Source of the DNA: Vibrio sp. 99-8-1
GTDB lineage: Bacteria > Pseudomonadota > Gammaproteobacteria > Enterobacterales > Vibrionaceae
Direction: 5' to 3'
DNA length: 33,408 nucleotides
Assembly: GCF_013114595.1 (NCBI RefSeq)
Contig: NZ_VTXE01000044.1
Span: forward strand, 1 to 33,408
Part shown: positions 31,434 through 33,408 of the stretch, one piece after another
Numbering within the stretch: the stretch's first letter is position 1
Layout of the letters: every line of letters begins with the position of its first letter
Translations under genes and position numbers: made by a program
Notes under the pieces: generated by a model
The model's input: the letters and a program-made list of their open reading frames with translations, nothing else
Database searches by the model: none
What the model was told of the DNA's origin: nothing

Positions 31434-31455
31434 GGTGGGCAGATTTCTGCCCACC
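31434..31455 (+). terminator. Intercistronic hairpin between the glycyl radical enzyme and its activase
   Basis: GGTGGGCAG (31434-31442) and CTGCCCACC (31447-31455) form a perfect 9-bp GC-rich stem with a four-base ATTT loop, 7 nt after the enzyme's stop codon. No T-run follows, so it is more likely an attenuator or 3' mRNA stabiliser that lowers expression of the activase relative to the enzyme. Confidence 0.7.
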
Positions 31456-31497
31456 GATTCTTCTCAATTCTTCAACATTACAACATTGAGGTTGAAC

Positions 31498-32460
31498 GTG
31501 GCAGCCCAAGCAACGGTTCTAAATATTCAACGATTCACTTTACATGATGGCCCCGGCATTCGTACTGAGTTCTTCTTAAAAGGCTGTCCACTACGGTGTG
31601 ATTGGTGCGGGAACCCTGAAAGCTTTAACAGGCAGATTGAGGTTGGTGTCTATCACAACAAGTGCATCACCGCAGATAAATGTGGCTCATGCATCGATGT
31701 CTGTCCCGATAACACTATGCTTATTTTCTCAGATTCCAGTTTGCAAAAAATAGATCGAGATACGTGCACACATTGCCTCATCTGTTCCGATGAATGCCCT
31801 TCTGAAGCCATTAAACAGTGGGGGCAATCTATGTCAGTGGACGAATGTATGAAGATCATTTTGAAAGACAAAGGATTTTACCAACGATCGGGCGGAGGAG
31901 TAACCGTGTCCGGCGGCGAACCCTTGCTTCAAAGTGACTTTGTTTTAGCACTTTTTAAAGCGTGCAAACAAGAAGGTATTCACACTTGCCTAGAATCAAG
32001 CTTGTACTCCAACTGGCAACGAATCGATAAGCTACTCCCTTATACAGATCTATTTATTGCTGACATAAAGCTCATGAACAGTGAACAGCATAAACTACAC
32101 ACAGGGGTAGATAACCACAAAATATTGCAAAACCTAATACAGCTTTCTGCTACCGGCAAAGAGCTTATATTAAGAATTCCCGTTATCCCATCGATCAACG
32201 ATAACTCAGCCAATATGGAAGCAACGGCAAACTTTATTCTCGATGAACTTGATGGAAAGGTGAAAACCTTACAACTGCTGAGCTTTATGCGTCTTGGTGA
32301 GGAGAAGTACCAATCGCTGGCTATGCCCTACCCGATGAAAGATCTCAACTTTGATAGGGTGGAGTTTCAACAGCGAGTTAATGACATCGCCGACTATTTT
32401 AATGGCCGAGGTATACACTGTTTAGTGGGCACCAAAGAAAAAACAGCCCCCGAGATATAA
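31498..32460 (+). CDS. Glycyl radical enzyme activating enzyme (radical SAM)
   Basis: This protein of 320 aa generates the glycyl radical on its partner by reductive cleavage of S-adenosylmethionine. It has the radical SAM motif CPLRCDWC (CxxxCxxC), the GGE-like segment VSGGEPLLQ for SAM binding, and an inserted ferredoxin domain with two four-cysteine sets (CGSCIDVCP and CTHCLICSDECP). That makes it the long activase class that accompanies GCVEP-type enzymes. The preferred start is GTG 31498 with GAGG six nt upstream. An earlier in-frame GTG at 31435 lies inside the intercistronic hairpin and would add 21 residues unlike the family. Confidence 0.92.
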   Translation: MAAQATVLNIQRFTLHDGPGIRTEFFLKGCPLRCDWCGNPESFNRQIEVGVYHNKCITADKCGSCIDVCPDNTMLIFSDSSLQKIDRDTCTHCLICSDECPSEAIKQWGQSMSVDECMKIILKDKGFYQRSGGGVTVSGGEPLLQSDFVLALFKACKQEGIHTCLESSLYSNWQRIDKLLPYTDLFIADIKLMNSEQHKLHTGVDNHKILQNLIQLSATGKELILRIPVIPSINDNSANMEATANFILDELDGKVKTLQLLSFMRLGEEKYQSLAMPYPMKDLNFDRVEFQQRVNDIADYFNGRGIHCLVGTKEKTAPEI

Positions 32461-32485
32461 GGCAATAAAATAAACAAGTCCAATC

Positions 32486-32513
32486 GGTTAGGGGCATCAA
32501 AACGCTCCTAACC
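32486..32513 (+). terminator. Probable terminator of the glycyl radical operon
   Basis: GGTTAGGGGC (32486-32495) pairs with GCTCCTAACC (32504-32513) over 10 bp with one G-U pair, 25 nt after the activase stop. The following T-run is weak. Confidence 0.6.
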
Positions 32514-32591
32514 TCTACTAAATATGAGTTAAATCACTCAGCGGCCAAACCCATGACCGCTCAGCGACCGCTTAGCTAGGCGAACATCTCA

Positions 32592-33306
32592 TCAATTACC
32601 GCCAAAATAGCCAAGCATCCTCATAATAAAATGACAAACCGGTTTGCCCTGAATGGTAATCCACTCATAGGACTCTATTTCTAACCGGGTGTTTGGTGGA
32701 AAGTTGACTTCGAACGTATCAGGGTTCAACGAAAATGCCGTTATATCCGCCCCTCCCGGCCACACATCATATCCTTCAGGTGGTTTACAGGTTACCAGCA
32801 CTCCTCGTTGCCACACCTTGGCGCCTTCCAGATCATTTGAGAAGCTCCATGGTGTTTTCAAGGTGATGATAGAGCCGGGTTGTAACATATTTCCCAGCGC
32901 ATCTTTAAATGGATAGATGAGAGGCTCACTTGTGGGCCCCGCATTCCCAGCAAACTCAACAAGTGAAGGTGCAAAATTATCTAATGTGTTACCCGATATT
33001 GCCATCCCGCCGCGATAAAGCTGTGGATACTCACTTGAAGAGACTTTTGGTAACCGAATCAAAGCATTTATCTGCAGAGTGGTTTCCGCCAATGCGTATT
33101 GTTGAACTTGGTCAGCAACAGTGCCAAGTTGCTGACGAACATCTTGCTCTGAGGTCGCAGGCTTCATCATAAACATGTTCATAAAATCGGCATCACGAGC
33201 AGTACAATCTGTATAACAACATTGCCAGATTGTTTTTGCCATGGAGTCCAGATCCAGAGGAAGGTCAGCAATGCCGCTGTAAGCAAACTGATTAAAGGCA
33301 TCTATA
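32592..33306 (-). pseudogene. Unidentified gene, 5'-truncated by IS256-type insertion
   Basis: An ATG at 33242 would give 216 aa, but it has no ribosome site. The same frame stays open and protein-like upstream (DAFNQFAYSGIADLPLDLDS) until it runs into the IS left inverted repeat at about 33307, where a stop derived from the IS appears. The original protein was therefore longer at its N-terminus. The remaining part includes a cysteine-rich segment (WQCCYTDC), a helix (DVRQQLGTVADQVQQYALAETTL) and a beta-rich C-terminal half (GSIITLKTPWSFSN, GVLVTCKPPEGYDVWPGG, TRLEIESYEWITIQG). I recognise no family. Confidence 0.6.
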
Positions 33307-33408
33307 GAGACTGTAATTTAATTTGTGTATCTGCTTATAATTAAGCCAGTCATGGCTAAGGATAAGCAACATGGATAAGAAAGCTCTAGAAGCATTTGCT
33401 CGTGAAGC
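33307..33408 (+). mobile_element. IS256-family insertion sequence, left end with transposase start
   Basis: The left inverted repeat GAGACTGTAATTTAATTTG starts at 33307. The transposase ATG lies at 33371 with AAGGA 8 nt upstream, and the first residues MDKKALEAFAREA match the usual start of IS256-family (mutator) transposases. Only 12 codons are inside the window. The orientation is the same as for the IS end at bases 1-101; whether the two copies are identical cannot be seen, because different parts are present. Confidence 0.78.

Noticed and set aside
1..33408. CRISPR array
   Set aside because: No set of regularly spaced identical repeats with unique spacers is present. The repeated motifs are irregularly placed.

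Overview
The window looks like a chromosomal stretch of a marine gammaproteobacterium, most likely a Vibrio or close Vibrionaceae relative. The basis is inference: low-GC DNA, a secreted HAD phosphatase, a YfeK/DUF5329 protein, a hemerythrin-GGDEF protein, a YegD chaperone, a REP-type Y1 transposase with many GGTGTGTGTCC-type repeats, and LpxL-type lipid A acyltransferase. No rRNA or tRNA is present to confirm it.

Both ends of the window lie inside IS256-family insertion sequences in the same (+) orientation. The left edge holds the transposase C-terminus and right inverted repeat (to about 101). The right edge holds the left inverted repeat (from about 33307) and the transposase start. Each copy breaks a gene. 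The left one cuts hamB of a Hachiman (hamA-hamB) antiphage operon, and the right one removes the 5' part of an unidentified gene.

The region 1.96-5.41 kb is the most unusual part. It holds three dispersed copies of a roughly 0.56-0.61 kb unit. Each unit has (i) a left end carrying AAAGGGACACACACC (lost in copy 3), (ii) a conserved sigma70-like promoter, (iii) a 225-285 nt leader that folds into the same architecture in all copies with compensatory changes, (iv) a strong Shine-Dalgarno and a 55-58 aa protein of unknown family, and (v) a 55-nt terminal palindrome (GTACAG...CTGTAC). In each copy a loop of the leader is complementary to that copy's own ribosome-binding region, although the loop sequences differ between copies. 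Two identical hairpin loops also compete for one complementary 7-mer, and all three segments change together in copy 2. Copy 2 starts exactly where an MFS transporter gene is cut off. Two further solo copies of the 55-nt palindrome lie at 7993-8047 and 13646-13700. I do not recognise this element; it is the best candidate here for an undescribed system.

From 5.5 to 14.9 kb genes run mostly on the minus strand: an LpxL-like acyltransferase, a secreted HAD phosphatase, an unknown protein, a YfeK-like protein, a probable operon of response regulator, histidine kinase, secreted FAD amine oxidase-like enzyme and GNAT acetyltransferase, and a bacteriohemerythrin-diguanylate cyclase. From 15 to 23.9 kb come a Tat-exported sulfide:quinone-oxidoreductase-like flavoprotein (+), a small secreted protein, the Y1 REP transposase with flanking repeats, a periplasmic solute-binding protein, YegD, a quinone-reductase-like MDR enzyme and a PAS-GGDEF protein.

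An AT-rich 0.65 kb gap precedes a plus-strand pair encoding an OmpA-like barrel protein and a lipoprotein with about ten RCC1-like repeats. The last block (27.6-32.5 kb) is an anaerobic metabolism locus: a TSUP/TauE-type anion exporter diverges from a glycyl radical enzyme and its activase. A likely class II CRP promoter, a roughly 360-nt leader and an intercistronic hairpin are visible there. The enzyme belongs to the GCVEP eliminase group, but its substrate cannot be assigned from sequence alone; the exporter makes a sulfonate or other anion-releasing substrate a reasonable hypothesis.
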